The notes: generated by a model not told the origin, from the letters alone. Counted from the first letter of the stretch, positions 25,739 to 33,955 are shown. The stretch is DNA of 64,000 nt from Streptomyces coelicoflavus (GCF_003112555.1 NZ_BEWB01000016.1:119100-183099); one strand, 5' to 3'. Numbers and translations are program-made.

Positions 25739-26631
25739 TGAGCCAGGGCACTGTGGACAGCCGCAGGACACGACTGAAGCGGCCGGCGAAACGGCCTGCG
25801 AAACCCCGGCGGGGCAGCCTGCGCACCGTTCCGCCGGCCGGGGCGGCCGGCCGGGCGACGTTCGTCCACAGCCTGCGTGCCGAGTGGATCAGACTGCGCA
25901 CCATGCGCGCCACCCTGTACGTGGTCGTGGCCACGCTCGTCGCCGGGGCGGGTCTCGCCACGCTCAACGGATCGTCGGCCGGGGACGAGTACGCGGCCAT
26001 GTCGGCCGCCGACAGGCTCATGTTCGACCCGCTGGCCACCAGCCTCAAGGGCGTCATCCTGGCGCAGCTCACCCTGGCGCTGCTGGGCGGTCTGGCCATC
26101 ACCTCCGAATACGGCAGCCGCACGATCGTCAGCACCCTGACCGCGGTCCCCCGCCGGGGCCGGGTAGTCGTCGCCAAGGCCGTCGTGCTCACGGCGATCG
26201 CGCTGCCGACCGGAATGCTGACGACCCTCGGCGGGTTCCTGGCCGGCCAGTCCGTGCTCGAGTCCTCGGGCGCCCCCTACGTGGCGCTCGGTGACCCGGG
26301 AGCGTGGCGGGCCGTCCTCGGCGGCGGGCTGTTCCTGACGCTCGCCGCGGTCCTCGGGCTCGCCGCCGGCATCATGATCCGCAGTACCACCGCCACGGTG
26401 ACGACCCTCTTCGCCACGACACTGATCGTGCCCGCCCTCGCACCGTCCTTCCCCGGGACGCTGGCGAACTGGACGACGAAGTTCTGGCCGCCTTCCGCGG
26501 GCGGGCAGATCGTGACCGGATACCGGGACCCCGATCTGCTGAACCCGTGGCCGGGCTTCACCGTGATGGGAGGATGCGTGGTGGTTCTGCTGACCGCGGC
26601 GTTCCTCACCTTCCGCCGACGGGACGCGTAG
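25738..26631 (+). CDS. ABC-2 type transporter permease
   Basis: 297-aa membrane subunit. A basic N-terminal tail of about 45 residues (RTRLKRPAKRPAKPRRG) precedes RAEWIRLRTMRATLYVVVATLVAGAG, the standard ABC-2 first helix. Five further hydrophobic segments follow (VILAQLTLALLGGLAITSEYGSRTI, ALPTGMLTTLGGFLAG, LTLAAVLGLAAGIMI, TTLFATTLIVPAL, VMGGCVVVLLTAAFLTF). It pairs with the preceding ATPase through a 1-nt start/stop overlap. The exported substrate is unknown. Confidence 0.9.
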   Translation: MSQGTVDSRRTRLKRPAKRPAKPRRGSLRTVPPAGAAGRATFVHSLRAEWIRLRTMRATLYVVVATLVAGAGLATLNGSSAGDEYAAMSAADRLMFDPLATSLKGVILAQLTLALLGGLAITSEYGSRTIVSTLTAVPRRGRVVVAKAVVLTAIALPTGMLTTLGGFLAGQSVLESSGAPYVALGDPGAWRAVLGGGLFLTLAAVLGLAAGIMIRSTTATVTTLFATTLIVPALAPSFPGTLANWTTKFWPPSAGGQIVTGYRDPDLLNPWPGFTVMGGCVVVLLTAAFLTFRRRDA

Positions 26632-26707
26632 CAGGATCGGTGCCCGACGACGATCGCGACGAACGGGCGGTGCGGCGGTCGGCACGCACGAGCAGAACGG
26701 AACGGGC

Positions 26708-27412
26708 ATGGCGGAACGACTCCTGGTGGTCGAGGACGACACCACGCTGCGCGAGCTCCTCTCGGCGAGCCTGCGGCTGGCCGGCTTCGAGGTACGGGCG
26801 GTCACGACCGGCACCGAGGCGATGGAGGCGGTGCTGCACGACCCGCCCGACCTCGTCGTCCTCGACGTCATGCTGCCGGACTTCGACGGCTTCGAGGTCG
26901 TTCGCCGCCTGAGCGGAGGCAGAAGCGGGGCGCCGGCGCCGGCCGGCCCCCCGCCCGTGCTCTTCCTGACCGCCCGGGACGCCGCCGAGGACCGGATCAG
27001 CGGGCTGAGCGCGGGCGGCGACGACTACGTCACCAAACCGTTCAACCTGGAGGAGCTGATCCTGCGCATCCGGGCCATCCTCCGCCGCACCGCCGGCCGG
27101 CCGTCGGACGCCCACCTGGTCGTCGCCGACCTCGTTCTCGACCCCGAGGGTCATCACGTGACCCGCGGCGGGGTGCCGGTCCTGCTGTCCCCCACCGAGT
27201 TCAGCCTGCTCCGGGTGCTGATGGAACACGTCGGCCAGGTGCTGACGAGACGTCAACTGCTGGACGCCGTATGGCACTACGACTTCGGCGGCGACGACAG
27301 CATCGTCGCCTCGTACATCAGCTACCTGCGGCGCAAGGTGGACACCGGCGAACCCAAGCTGATCCACACCGTGCGCGGCACCGGCTACGTGCTGCGCAGG
27401 CCCGCGCGGTGA
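26708..27412 (+). CDS. OmpR-family response regulator
   Basis: 234-aa two-component regulator. The receiver domain (residues 1-125) has the acidic pair VVEDDT, the phospho-acceptor Asp in LVVLDVMLPDFDGF near 53, and the Lys of DYVTKPFN near 112. The C-terminal winged helix (about 135-232) contains SPTEFSLLRVLMEHVGQVLTRRQLLDAVWHYDFGGDDSIVASYISYLRRKVD. It lies 76 nt after the permease and overlaps the sensor kinase start by 4 nt. It probably controls the ABC exporter in front of it. Confidence 0.95.
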   Translation: MAERLLVVEDDTTLRELLSASLRLAGFEVRAVTTGTEAMEAVLHDPPDLVVLDVMLPDFDGFEVVRRLSGGRSGAPAPAGPPPVLFLTARDAAEDRISGLSAGGDDYVTKPFNLEELILRIRAILRRTAGRPSDAHLVVADLVLDPEGHHVTRGGVPVLLSPTEFSLLRVLMEHVGQVLTRRQLLDAVWHYDFGGDDSIVASYISYLRRKVDTGEPKLIHTVRGTGYVLRRPAR

Positions 27413-28929
27413 ACGCCATGAGGAGGCTGAAGGGCGTGGCGGTACGCCGGGTCCGTGGGCTCTCGCTGCGCGGCCGGCTGCTCGTGATCACCCTGTTGCT
27501 GCTGACGGCCGCGCTGTTCGGCAGCACCGGACTCGCCGTCGACCAGCTCCAACGCGGCCTCGTGGCGCAACTGGACGAGCGGGTCCGCGGTGTCGCCGAG
27601 GTGACCGCGCGGCTTCCCGCCCTGCCCCGGGCGGTCGGCGAGGACGACGCCTCCCAGGTGCGCGAGGCGGTGGAACTGCGGTGGGCGCGGGACGTGTACG
27701 TCGCCTACCTGACCCCCGACGGTCGCGTCGAGCGTGTGGTCCGGCCCGCGATTCGGCAGCCGCCCGCACTGCCCCGCCTCGACAGCTCGGCGGTCGGCGA
27801 CCGTTCGGGCGACCCGTTCACCGTGGAGAGTGAAGGCGACGCGGCCGACTGGCGGGTGATCGCCGTACCGCGCGCCACCGGCACCGGCACCGGCACCGGT
27901 GACCGGAGCGGCAGCGTGGTCGCGGCCGGCTCGCTCGGTGAGGTCGACGACTCCCTGCGGCACCTCGCCGGCCGGGTCCTGGTGCTCGACATGCTCGTCC
28001 TGGTGTTCCTGGGGCTCGCCGGGTGGTTCGCGGTACGCGCCGGTCTGCGACCGTTGCGCCGCATCGAGACCACCGCGGCCGCGATCGCGTCCGGGGACCT
28101 CTCCCGCCGGGTGCCGCAGCTGGCCGCCCCGCGCACCGAGCTGGACCGGCTGTCCACGGCGCTCAACGGCATGCTCGACCGGATCGAGGCGGGCGACGCC
28201 GCCCGCGCCGACTCCGAGCAGCGCATGCGCCGGTTCATCGCCGACGCGAGCCACGAGCTGCGTACCCCCCTCGCCGGCATCAAGGGGTTCACCGAGCTGT
28301 ACCGCATGGGCGGCATGCCCGAGCGGGCCGACGTCGACGCCTCGATGGTCCGGATCGAGCGCGAGGCCGCCCGCCTGGTCGACATGGTGGAGGAACTCCT
28401 GCTCCTCGCCCGGCTCGACGAGCACGGCACCGCCGCCGCCCTCCCACTGGACCTCACGCCGATGGACCTGCGCACGCTGGCCGTCGACGCGCTGCACGAC
28501 CTGCGCGCTCTCGACCCGGGGCGGCCCGTCGCCCTCACCGGCCTCGGTGGCGGACGGCCCGGTGCCGCCCCCGTCCTCGGCGACGAGGCCCGGCTCCGCC
28601 GGGTCACCTCCAACCTCGTCGGCAACGCCGTCGCCCACACCCCGCCCGGCACACCGGTCCGTATCGGCGTCGGCACCGAGGACGGGTACGCCGTGCTCGA
28701 GTTCGAGGACGAGGGCCCCGGGATGACGGCCGAGCAGGCCGAGCGGGCCTTCAGCCGCTTCTACCGGGCCGACCGGGCACGCGCCCGCCCCGGTGAGGGC
28801 GGCGCCGGCCTGGGGCTGTCCATCGTCGACTCGCTGGTACGCGCCCACAACGGCCGCGTGGACCTCCGGACGGCGCCCGGCGCCGGTGCGAACTTCCGCA
28901 TCCTGCTGCCCCGCGACACGTCGGAGTGA
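27409..28929 (+). CDS. Sensor histidine kinase
   Basis: 506 aa from GTG at 27409 (GTGA overlap with the regulator stop); ATG at 27418 is an alternative. Membrane helix 1 is LLVITLLLLTAALFGSTGLAV. The outer sensor domain spans about residues 45-175, and membrane helix 2 is LVLDMLVLVFLGLAGWFAV. A HAMP domain follows. The phospho-acceptor His lies in ASHELRTPLAG near residue 282. The ATPase domain has NLVGNAVAHTP (N box), DEGPGM (G1) and GGAGLGLSIV (G2). A run of GlyThr-type codons (GTGTGTG) lies in the sensor domain. Partner of the adjacent response regulator. Confidence 0.94.
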   Translation: MNAMRRLKGVAVRRVRGLSLRGRLLVITLLLLTAALFGSTGLAVDQLQRGLVAQLDERVRGVAEVTARLPALPRAVGEDDASQVREAVELRWARDVYVAYLTPDGRVERVVRPAIRQPPALPRLDSSAVGDRSGDPFTVESEGDAADWRVIAVPRATGTGTGTGDRSGSVVAAGSLGEVDDSLRHLAGRVLVLDMLVLVFLGLAGWFAVRAGLRPLRRIETTAAAIASGDLSRRVPQLAAPRTELDRLSTALNGMLDRIEAGDAARADSEQRMRRFIADASHELRTPLAGIKGFTELYRMGGMPERADVDASMVRIEREAARLVDMVEELLLLARLDEHGTAAALPLDLTPMDLRTLAVDALHDLRALDPGRPVALTGLGGGRPGAAPVLGDEARLRRVTSNLVGNAVAHTPPGTPVRIGVGTEDGYAVLEFEDEGPGMTAEQAERAFSRFYRADRARARPGEGGAGLGLSIVDSLVRAHNGRVDLRTAPGAGANFRILLPRDTSE

Positions 28930-28996
28930 CGCCCACGGGCCGGACGCGAGGTAGCTACGCCGCACCTGGTGCCCCGGGACGGCCGGACCGGACCGC

Positions 28997-29056
28997 GCGC
29001 TGATGAAACAGCCGGGCGCCGCTGCACCAAGTACCGGGTGAAAGGGATCACCGACC
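28997..29056 (+). repeat. 60-nt dispersed repeat, copy B
   Basis: Matches copy A (18189-18248, opposite strand) at 53 of 60 positions by eye. It begins 68 nt after the kinase stop and runs into the decayed sigma-factor gene. In both copies one frame reads TKYRVKGITD, with a silent AAG/AAA change. Confidence 0.7.
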
Positions 29057-29580
29057 TCCAGGAGGAACGGGTTCCCCTGATACCCGACCGGGCCGAAGAG
29101 CCCGAACGACGTGCGAGCCGGGCTGCGTCGCCACGGCCCGAAGCCGCCGGATTCGCCGTCTTCTACGAGGCGAACTTCGACGCCGTCCTCGGCTTTGTGA
29201 CCAGGCGTACGCCCTGCCCTCACGTGGCCGCGGACCTCACCGCCGACATCTTCGTCGCCGCACTCCAGGCCGCCCGCCAGTACGACCCCAGGCGCGGGGC
29301 GCCCGCCGCTTGGCTGTACCGCAGCGCCCGGAACATCCTGGCCTCCACTACCGCGGCAGCGTCCTCGAACAGCACGCGGTCGCCCGGCTGAGCGGGCACC
29401 GACTGCTGGACGAGGAAGACATCGCGGCGCTGGAGGCGCGGATCGACGCGGAACGCGCCGCGCGCGAACTAGCCGAACGGCACAGCGGACTGAGCGAACC
29501 GCTGCGCGAGATCCTCGACCTCGTCGCCATCGACGGCCTCACCCCACCCACACCCCAACCCACCGCCCACACACCCGGTT
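29038..29580 (+). pseudogene. Frameshifted, truncated ECF sigma factor
   Basis: Frame 1 encodes sigma region 2: FAVFYEANFDAVLGFVTRRTPCPHVAADLTADIFVAALQAARQYDPRRGAPAAWLYRSARNILA. At about 29344 one base is missing, and the sequence continues in another frame as HYRGSVLEQHAVARLSGHRLLDEEDIAALEARIDAERAARELAERH and LREILDLVAIDGLTP. Region 4 then breaks off where a helix-turn-helix should follow. The two parts read together as one SigE-type protein, so a single-base deletion plus a 3' truncation are the likely events. Confidence 0.72.
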
Positions 29581-29581
29581 C

Positions 29582-29912
29582 ATGGTCGCGGCGGTCACGG
29601 CGGCGGCCGCCGCCGCAGGGGTGGTCGTACCGGCGGTGAGCGGCTCGGGCAGTTCGCCCGCCCATGCCGTGACCGAGCAGGACGACGGCTCGCTGACCCT
29701 GGAGCTCCGCGACACCGACGGCATGTCCGGACGCGGAGGGCCTGGGCACCGTCCACTTCGACCCGGCTCTGATCCACGAGGGCGAGACGCTTCTCATCGT
29801 GGTGGGAACGCGAGAGGACACCGCGATCCGGTCGGTGTCCTCCCGGTTGGTGACGCAGGTTCCGGCGTGCAGTGTGCCGAACATCGGCGGTGGTCCGCCC
29901 GCGCACGCCTGA
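29582..29912 (+). pseudogene. Relic of a CU044_5270-type membrane protein (sigma partner)
   Basis: First frame: MVAAVTAAAAAAGVVVPAVSG, then HAVTEQDDGSLTLELRDTDGM, i.e. a membrane helix and the start of the outer domain. Near 29730 the frame changes to GLGTVHFDPALIHEGETLLIVVG and RLVTQVPACSVPNIGGGPPAHA, ending at TGA 29912. This is the C-terminal part of the same kind of protein that often follows ECF sigma genes in Streptomyces. The N-terminal cytoplasmic part and the middle are deleted. Confidence 0.55.
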
Positions 29913-29964
29913 TCCACGGGCGAACCGGGATCCGTTCCCGCCGCTCCGCCGCGAGGGCCCGGGG

Positions 29965-30243
29965 TCAGCGTGAAGCCGCCGTGGGTGGGCAGAGATCTGT
30001 CTCCGCGGCGGTGCCGGCCGGGGCGGGATCGAGGCACACGTCGATCACGTCGACGAGTCTGCGCAGCTTGTGCTGAGCGCGCTTGGCGTCGGACCGCGGT
30101 ACGCGTACGACGGCCGCGGCCGAGTCCCGTGACGAGGTGGTGTACGCCAGGTCGAGCACGTGGTGGTTGTTGAGGATGGCGGCAAGGCGTGCGAGCGTTC
30201 CGTGGCCGGGCCGGAGTGTGACGGTCAGCCGGGCGTGTTCCAT
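29965..30243 (-). CDS. Stand-alone ACT-domain protein (IlvM/IlvN-like)
   Basis: 92-aa protein that is essentially one ACT domain: ARLTVTLRPGHGTLARLAAILNNHHVLDLAYTTSSRDSAAAVVRV, then HKLRRLVDVIDV. Length and the closing RLVDVIDV resemble the small regulatory subunit of acetolactate synthase (IlvM type). ACT domains bind amino acids and confer feedback control. No acetolactate synthase large subunit lies nearby. ATG at 30243 follows AAGGGA. Upstream sit an intrinsic terminator and an 18-codon leader peptide, so expression is probably attenuated. Which enzyme it partners is unknown. Confidence 0.72.
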   Translation of the reverse strand: MEHARLTVTLRPGHGTLARLAAILNNHHVLDLAYTTSSRDSAAAVVRVPRSDAKRAQHKLRRLVDVIDVCLDPAPAGTAAETDLCPPTAASR

Positions 30244-30288
30244 GGGTGTCCCTTCCGTGGGGCCCCGATGGGGGGCCGGAAAACAGAA

Positions 30289-30315
30289 AGACCCCTCGCG
30301 ATGCGCGAGAGGTCT
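30289..30315 (-). terminator. Attenuator terminator hairpin before the ACT-domain gene
   Basis: 12-pair stem with one mismatch (arms 30289-30300 and 30304-30315, loop of 3). Reading leftward it is followed by TTTCTGTTTT, a true U-tract, which is rare in this GC-rich window. It lies 27 nt past the leader-peptide stop and about 45 nt before the ACT-gene start. Confidence 0.75.
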
Positions 30316-30341
30316 GCGTGCGGGCGGTGAAGCGGGGAGGG

Positions 30342-30398
30342 TTACTCCCGCGGGCTCGGTGCCGGCACGCCGCCGCTGATAATCAGCTGCTGCTGCAT
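30342..30398 (-). CDS. Leader peptide of 18 aa (attenuation uORF)
   Basis: ATG at 30398 to TAA at 30342 encodes MQQQLIISGGVPAPSPRE. Three Gln codons and the Leu-Ile-Ile run sit at the start. The intrinsic terminator follows 27 nt after the stop codon. This layout of short ORF, hairpin with T-run and amino-acid-binding gene is that of ribosome-mediated attenuation sensing Leu/Ile or Gln. Translation itself is not shown. Confidence 0.55.
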   Translation of the reverse strand: MQQQLIISGGVPAPSPRE

Positions 30399-30509
30399 GG
30401 GGGCATGGTGGCAGAGGCCGGCTGCCGCCGGGAAGGACGTCTCATACTGCGGACGACGTGGCCGTGGCCCGCCCCCTCAGGGCCAGGGCAGCCCCCCCGG
30501 GCCACGGGC

Positions 30510-31079
30510 TCAGGACGGATTGCCGCGGGTTCGGGCGAGGGCGCTGCTCCAGGAGACGAGCTGGTCGAGCAGCGTCGTCAGGGCGGGACCTTGGTGTTCT
30601 CCGGGGGTGAAGGACGCGCCGAAGTCCGCGAAGTCGGTGCGCAGGTTCAAGGTCACCTGGGCGGAGACGTCGGCGAGTTGCAGGGCGCCGAGTACGGGGC
30701 GCAGGGCTTCGACTGCGCGTACGCCGCCGTCGACACCGTAGGAGACCAGGCCGGCGGCCTTGTTGTTCCATTCCGCGTAGACGCGGTCGAGGGCGTTCTT
30801 CAGGGTGCCGGGGAAGGAGTGGTTGTACTCGGGGGTGACGATCACGTAGCCGTCGTAGGAGGCGACAGTGTCGGCCCAGCGCTGGGTGTGGGACTGGGTG
30901 TACCGGCCTGTGGCGGGCGGGAACGGTTCGTCGATCGGGGGCAGGTCGACCTCGGCCAGATCGATCGGTTCGTAGACGGCGTCACCCCGCTTCCGCGCCT
31001 GCTCGAGGACCCACTGGGCGACGTGTGCGCCGGCCCTCGCAGGGCGGGTGCTTGCGGTGATGATCGCGATCTTGGTCAT
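30510..31079 (-). CDS. NADPH-dependent FMN reductase family protein
   Basis: 189-aa flavodoxin-like flavoenzyme. The N-terminal KIAIITASTRPARAGAHVAQWV binds the FMN phosphate; VIVTPEYNHSFPGTLKNALDRVYAEWNNKAAGLVSYG is the conserved family core near residues 79-115. Such proteins reduce quinones, azo dyes or chromate, or supply reduced flavin. ATG at 31079. It is the third gene of a leftward run after the TetX-like monooxygenase and the hydrolase (120-nt gap), so it may serve the same response. Confidence 0.91.
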   Translation of the reverse strand: MTKIAIITASTRPARAGAHVAQWVLEQARKRGDAVYEPIDLAEVDLPPIDEPFPPATGRYTQSHTQRWADTVASYDGYVIVTPEYNHSFPGTLKNALDRVYAEWNNKAAGLVSYGVDGGVRAVEALRPVLGALQLADVSAQVTLNLRTDFADFGASFTPGEHQGPALTTLLDQLVSWSSALARTRGNPS

Positions 31080-31199
31080 GATGCTCCTGGGATACGAGTG
31101 GCGGAGACGGAGTGTCGGCGACGGGTGTCAGGAGCTTCGGGGCTACCGGGGCTTCAGGAGCTCCAGGGCACGTCGGAGGCGTCAGGCACGTCAGGCACG

Positions 31200-31961
31200 T
31201 CAGGGACGTCCGGTCCGGTCCTGCGGGCCGAGGAAGTCGTCGAGGAGGGCGAGGACGGCCTCGGGCTCCTCACGCAGGGGCTGATGGCCGGCACCGGGGA
31301 CGAGCGCGAAGCGCGACTGCGGGAACGCGTCCGCGTAGGCCCGGCCGTAGGCGGGGGTGACGACGGTGTCGTCCCCGCCCCAGATCACCAGCACCGGCAG
31401 GGCGAGCCTGCCCAGACGTGGCAGCAGTCCGGGATCCTCCATGTCGGGTCCGGCGTAGGCGCGCAGCGCGGCCGTCGTCCGCGCCGGGGGTCCGCCCCGG
31501 GCAGGCGGGCGGGCTGCCGGATCGGAAGGCCGCGGCGTCGGGGGACCGCTGGGCACGGTGATCCGGTGGCCGGGGATCACCGGGCCGATGGCGTCCATGA
31601 GGACGAGCCGCGAGACCTGGCCCTCGCGGCCGTCGAGGGCGACCTGGGTGGCGACCCAGCCGCCGAAGGAGGTGCCGACCACCGTCACCCGGCTCAGTCC
31701 CAGGCGGTCGAGCAGCTCCAGGCAGACGGCCGCGAGGGCCGGGACCGAGTCAAGGTCGTCGGGCCGTGCGGTCCCCTCCCAGCCCGGGTACGTGGGGGCC
31801 ACCACGTAGTGGCTCCGTGCCAGGTGCTCGGCCAGGGCGGTGAGGGCGGCGGGACCGGGGGCGCCGTGCAGGACGAGAACGGGGCTGCCCTCCCCGCCCA
31901 CACGTACGTCGAGGTCCAGATGGGGCCGTATCCGCACGGTCTGCCGGCGGAGCGGGGTCAC
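31200..31961 (-). CDS. Alpha/beta-fold hydrolase
   Basis: 253-aa serine hydrolase. VLVLHGAPGP carries the oxyanion loop. The nucleophile elbow GTSFGGW has Ser near residue 97. VLVIWGGDDTVV marks the Asp region and VPGAGHQPLREEPEAV the catalytic His near 228. A Pro/Arg-rich insertion (residues 137-165) lies in the lid region. It starts with GTG overlapping the monooxygenase stop (GTGA), so the two are cotranslated. A 9-nt CACGTCAGG tandem repeat lies just beyond its stop (about 31187-31205). Confidence 0.9.
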   Translation of the reverse strand: MTPLRRQTVRIRPHLDLDVRVGGEGSPVLVLHGAPGPAALTALAEHLARSHYVVAPTYPGWEGTARPDDLDSVPALAAVCLELLDRLGLSRVTVVGTSFGGWVATQVALDGREGQVSRLVLMDAIGPVIPGHRITVPSGPPTPRPSDPAARPPARGGPPARTTAALRAYAGPDMEDPGLLPRLGRLALPVLVIWGGDDTVVTPAYGRAYADAFPQSRFALVPGAGHQPLREEPEAVLALLDDFLGPQDRTGRP

Positions 31962-33130
31962 CGCGCTTCCCCTGCCCCGTCGCCGGTGCCGGCGTCGTCG
32001 GGGGCGGCTGCGAAGAACTCGACCATCCGCTCCAGGGCCCGTGGCCCGAACATCGTCTCCAGGCTGGCGGCGGATTCGGCGGCGGACGCCTCGCTGCGCG
32101 GGAAGAGCGCCTGCTCGTAGGCGGCCAGGGCGGCCTCGGTGTCGCCCGGGTGTGCGGCGACGGCCAGGGCGAGTTCGGCGCCGTCGAGCATGGCCAGGTT
32201 GGCTCCCTCGCCCGCGAAGGGCGACATGAGGTGCGCGGCGTCACCCAGCAGGGTCACTCCCGGCACCCGCTCCCAGCGGTGTCCCGTCGGCAGGGCGTGG
32301 ATGCGCCGCGGGGTGATCGTCTCCGCGTCGGCCACCAGGGCGCGCAGCCCGTCGTCCCAGCCCTCGAAGCGGGACAGCACCGCGGCCTTGGCGGCGGCGT
32401 GGTCGGTGAAGTCGACGGTGTCGAGCCAGCCTTCGTCGGTCCTGAGCGCGGTGTACACGTGCAGGCTGCCGTCGGTCTCCCGGTGGGCGAGGATGCCGCG
32501 CTCGTCCCCGAGGCAGATGAAGAAGCCGTCGCCGACGAGTGCGGCACCGCGCGGATGCCGTGTGTCGGCCTCGAGCAGGTCCGTCTCGACGAACGAGATG
32601 CCGGTGTAGGCGGGCTTCGCGTCCGAGACCAGCGGCCGCACCCGCGACCAGGCGCCGTCGGCGCCGATCAGGAGGTCGGTCGTGACGACCGAGCCGTCGG
32701 CGAACGTCACCTCGTGCCGGCCGCCGTCCAGGGCCCGGGTCCCGGTGACCTTGCGGCCCCATCGGACCGTGCCCTCGGGCAGGGAGTTCAGCAGGAGGTC
32801 GCGCAGGTCTCCGCGGTCCACCTCCGGCCGCTCGCCGGAACCGTCGTCCTCCTCGGCCATGTGCACCGTGCCGTCGGGCCCGAGCAGTCGCATCGACTCG
32901 CCGCCCACGTGAACGATCTTGAGGAAGTCGTCGTGGAGTCCGGCGGCGTGCAGGGCCTTCTGGCCGTTCGCGGCATGGATGTCGAGCATCCCGCCCTGAG
33001 TGCGGGCGGCGGGTGATGCCTCCAGTTCGAAGACCGCGGATTCGATGCCGTTGACGTGCAGGACGCGAGCGGCCGTCAGACCGCCGAGACCACCGCCGAT
33101 GATCGCGACGGGGGAGTGGCTCGTACTCAT
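31958..33130 (-). CDS. TetX-family FAD-dependent monooxygenase
   Basis: 390-aa flavoprotein. GGGLGGLTAARVLHVNGI (residues 11-28), QGGMLDIHAANGQKALHAAGL near 45, RPEVDRGDLRDLLLNSLPEGTVRWGRKV near 105, IGADGAWSRVR, and LLGDAAHLMSPFAGEGANLAMLDGAELA near 300. The GGMLD(I/L)H and GDAAHLMxPFAGxGxN motifs match TetX, the tetracycline-inactivating monooxygenase. Actual substrate is untested. ATG at 33130. It is divergent from a TetR gene with four operator-like palindromes between them and is followed by a coupled hydrolase. Confidence 0.92.
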   Translation of the reverse strand: MSTSHSPVAIIGGGLGGLTAARVLHVNGIESAVFELEASPAARTQGGMLDIHAANGQKALHAAGLHDDFLKIVHVGGESMRLLGPDGTVHMAEEDDGSGERPEVDRGDLRDLLLNSLPEGTVRWGRKVTGTRALDGGRHEVTFADGSVVTTDLLIGADGAWSRVRPLVSDAKPAYTGISFVETDLLEADTRHPRGAALVGDGFFICLGDERGILAHRETDGSLHVYTALRTDEGWLDTVDFTDHAAAKAAVLSRFEGWDDGLRALVADAETITPRRIHALPTGHRWERVPGVTLLGDAAHLMSPFAGEGANLAMLDGAELALAVAAHPGDTEAALAAYEQALFPRSEASAAESAASLETMFGPRALERMVEFFAAAPDDAGTGDGAGEAR

Positions 33131-33185
33131 GGGACTCCGAAGGGCCGGGGATCGTCTGGATCGTCTGGGTAATACGGCATCCACG

Positions 33186-33261
33186 GTAGCGAACATGTTC
33201 GCTACGAACAAGTTCGTAGCGCTGTGCGGCCTGCGAACATGTTCGGTGCGAACCTGTTTCG
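33186..33261. promoter_or_regulatory. Array of four GAAC-nn-GTTC operator palindromes
   Basis: GTAGCGAACATGTTCGCTAC (33186-33205) is a perfect 20-bp palindrome. A second site (33200-33221) has 10-nt arms around AA, with core CGAACAAGTTCG. CGAACATGTTCG (33234-33245) is perfect. CGAACCTGTTTCG (33249-33261) is degenerate. Centres lie about 15, 29 and 15.5 bp apart. Confidence 0.75.
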
Positions 33262-33277
33262 ACGTAGGATCCCTGGC

Positions 33278-33955
33278 ATGCCGACTCCGCAGAGCCGCCG
33301 CGAGCGGCCCGCCAAACCTGCCCTGACCCGTGAGGGCATCATCGACGCCGCCGTCCTGCTCATGGAGCAGGACGGTCTGCAGCGCGTCACCATGCGCCGC
33401 CTCGCCCAGGCCCTCGACACGGGCCCGGCCTCGCTGTACGTGTACGTCGCCAACACCGCTGAACTGCACGCCGCGATCCTGGACCGCCTGCTGGGCCGCG
33501 TCGACCTGAACCCCGACTCCGGCGGCGACTGGCGTGAGCGCCTGGACACCGTGCTGGCCAGCTACGAGCAGGTCCTCTTCGCCCACCCGGCGCTCGCCCG
33601 TGCGGCCCTGACCGCCAGAGCCGCGGGCGAGAACTACCTCGCCCTGCTGGAGTCACTGCTCTCCCTGCTCGCGGAGGGCGGCGTCCCCGACCGCCAGGCC
33701 GCCTGGGGCGTCGACCTCATGCTCCAGCTCTCCACCGCCTCCGCCGCCGAACACTCGACCCAGCGCGAGGACTCCAACGCCGAACGCGACTGGATCCAGC
33801 TGCGCCACGCCCTGGTCAACGCCTCGCCCGAAACCCTGCCCCACGTCCGGGCCCAGGCCGACAACCTCGTCGCCGGCGCCCCCGCCGAGCGTCGCCGCTG
33901 GAGCGTCGACACCCTCCTGAGCGGCATCCTCGCCACCGAACCTCCCGCGCAGTAA
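33278..33955 (+). CDS. TetR family regulator with TetR_C-type domain
   Basis: 225-aa repressor. Helix-turn-helix: TREGIIDAAVLLMEQDGLQRVTMRRLAQALDTGPASLYVYVANTAELHAAIL (residues 18-68). The C-terminal half (ALARAALTARAAGENYLALLESLLSLLAEGGV) is of the tetracycline-repressor type. ATG at 33278 is 16 nt after the last operator. It is divergent from the TetX-like monooxygenase operon, so the most likely inducer is the compound that operon modifies. Confidence 0.92.
   Translation: MPTPQSRRERPAKPALTREGIIDAAVLLMEQDGLQRVTMRRLAQALDTGPASLYVYVANTAELHAAILDRLLGRVDLNPDSGGDWRERLDTVLASYEQVLFAHPALARAALTARAAGENYLALLESLLSLLAEGGVPDRQAAWGVDLMLQLSTASAAEHSTQREDSNAERDWIQLRHALVNASPETLPHVRAQADNLVAGAPAERRRWSVDTLLSGILATEPPAQ

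Noticed and set aside
31187..31205. CACGTCAGG tandem repeat as a regulatory array
   Set aside because: Only three short copies in a 120-nt spacer between cotranscribed genes; more likely simple sequence slippage.
33186..33261. LexA (SOS) boxes
   Set aside because: Actinobacterial LexA boxes have GAAC and GTTC separated by four bases; here the spacer is two, and the sites sit in a TetR/enzyme divergent spacer.
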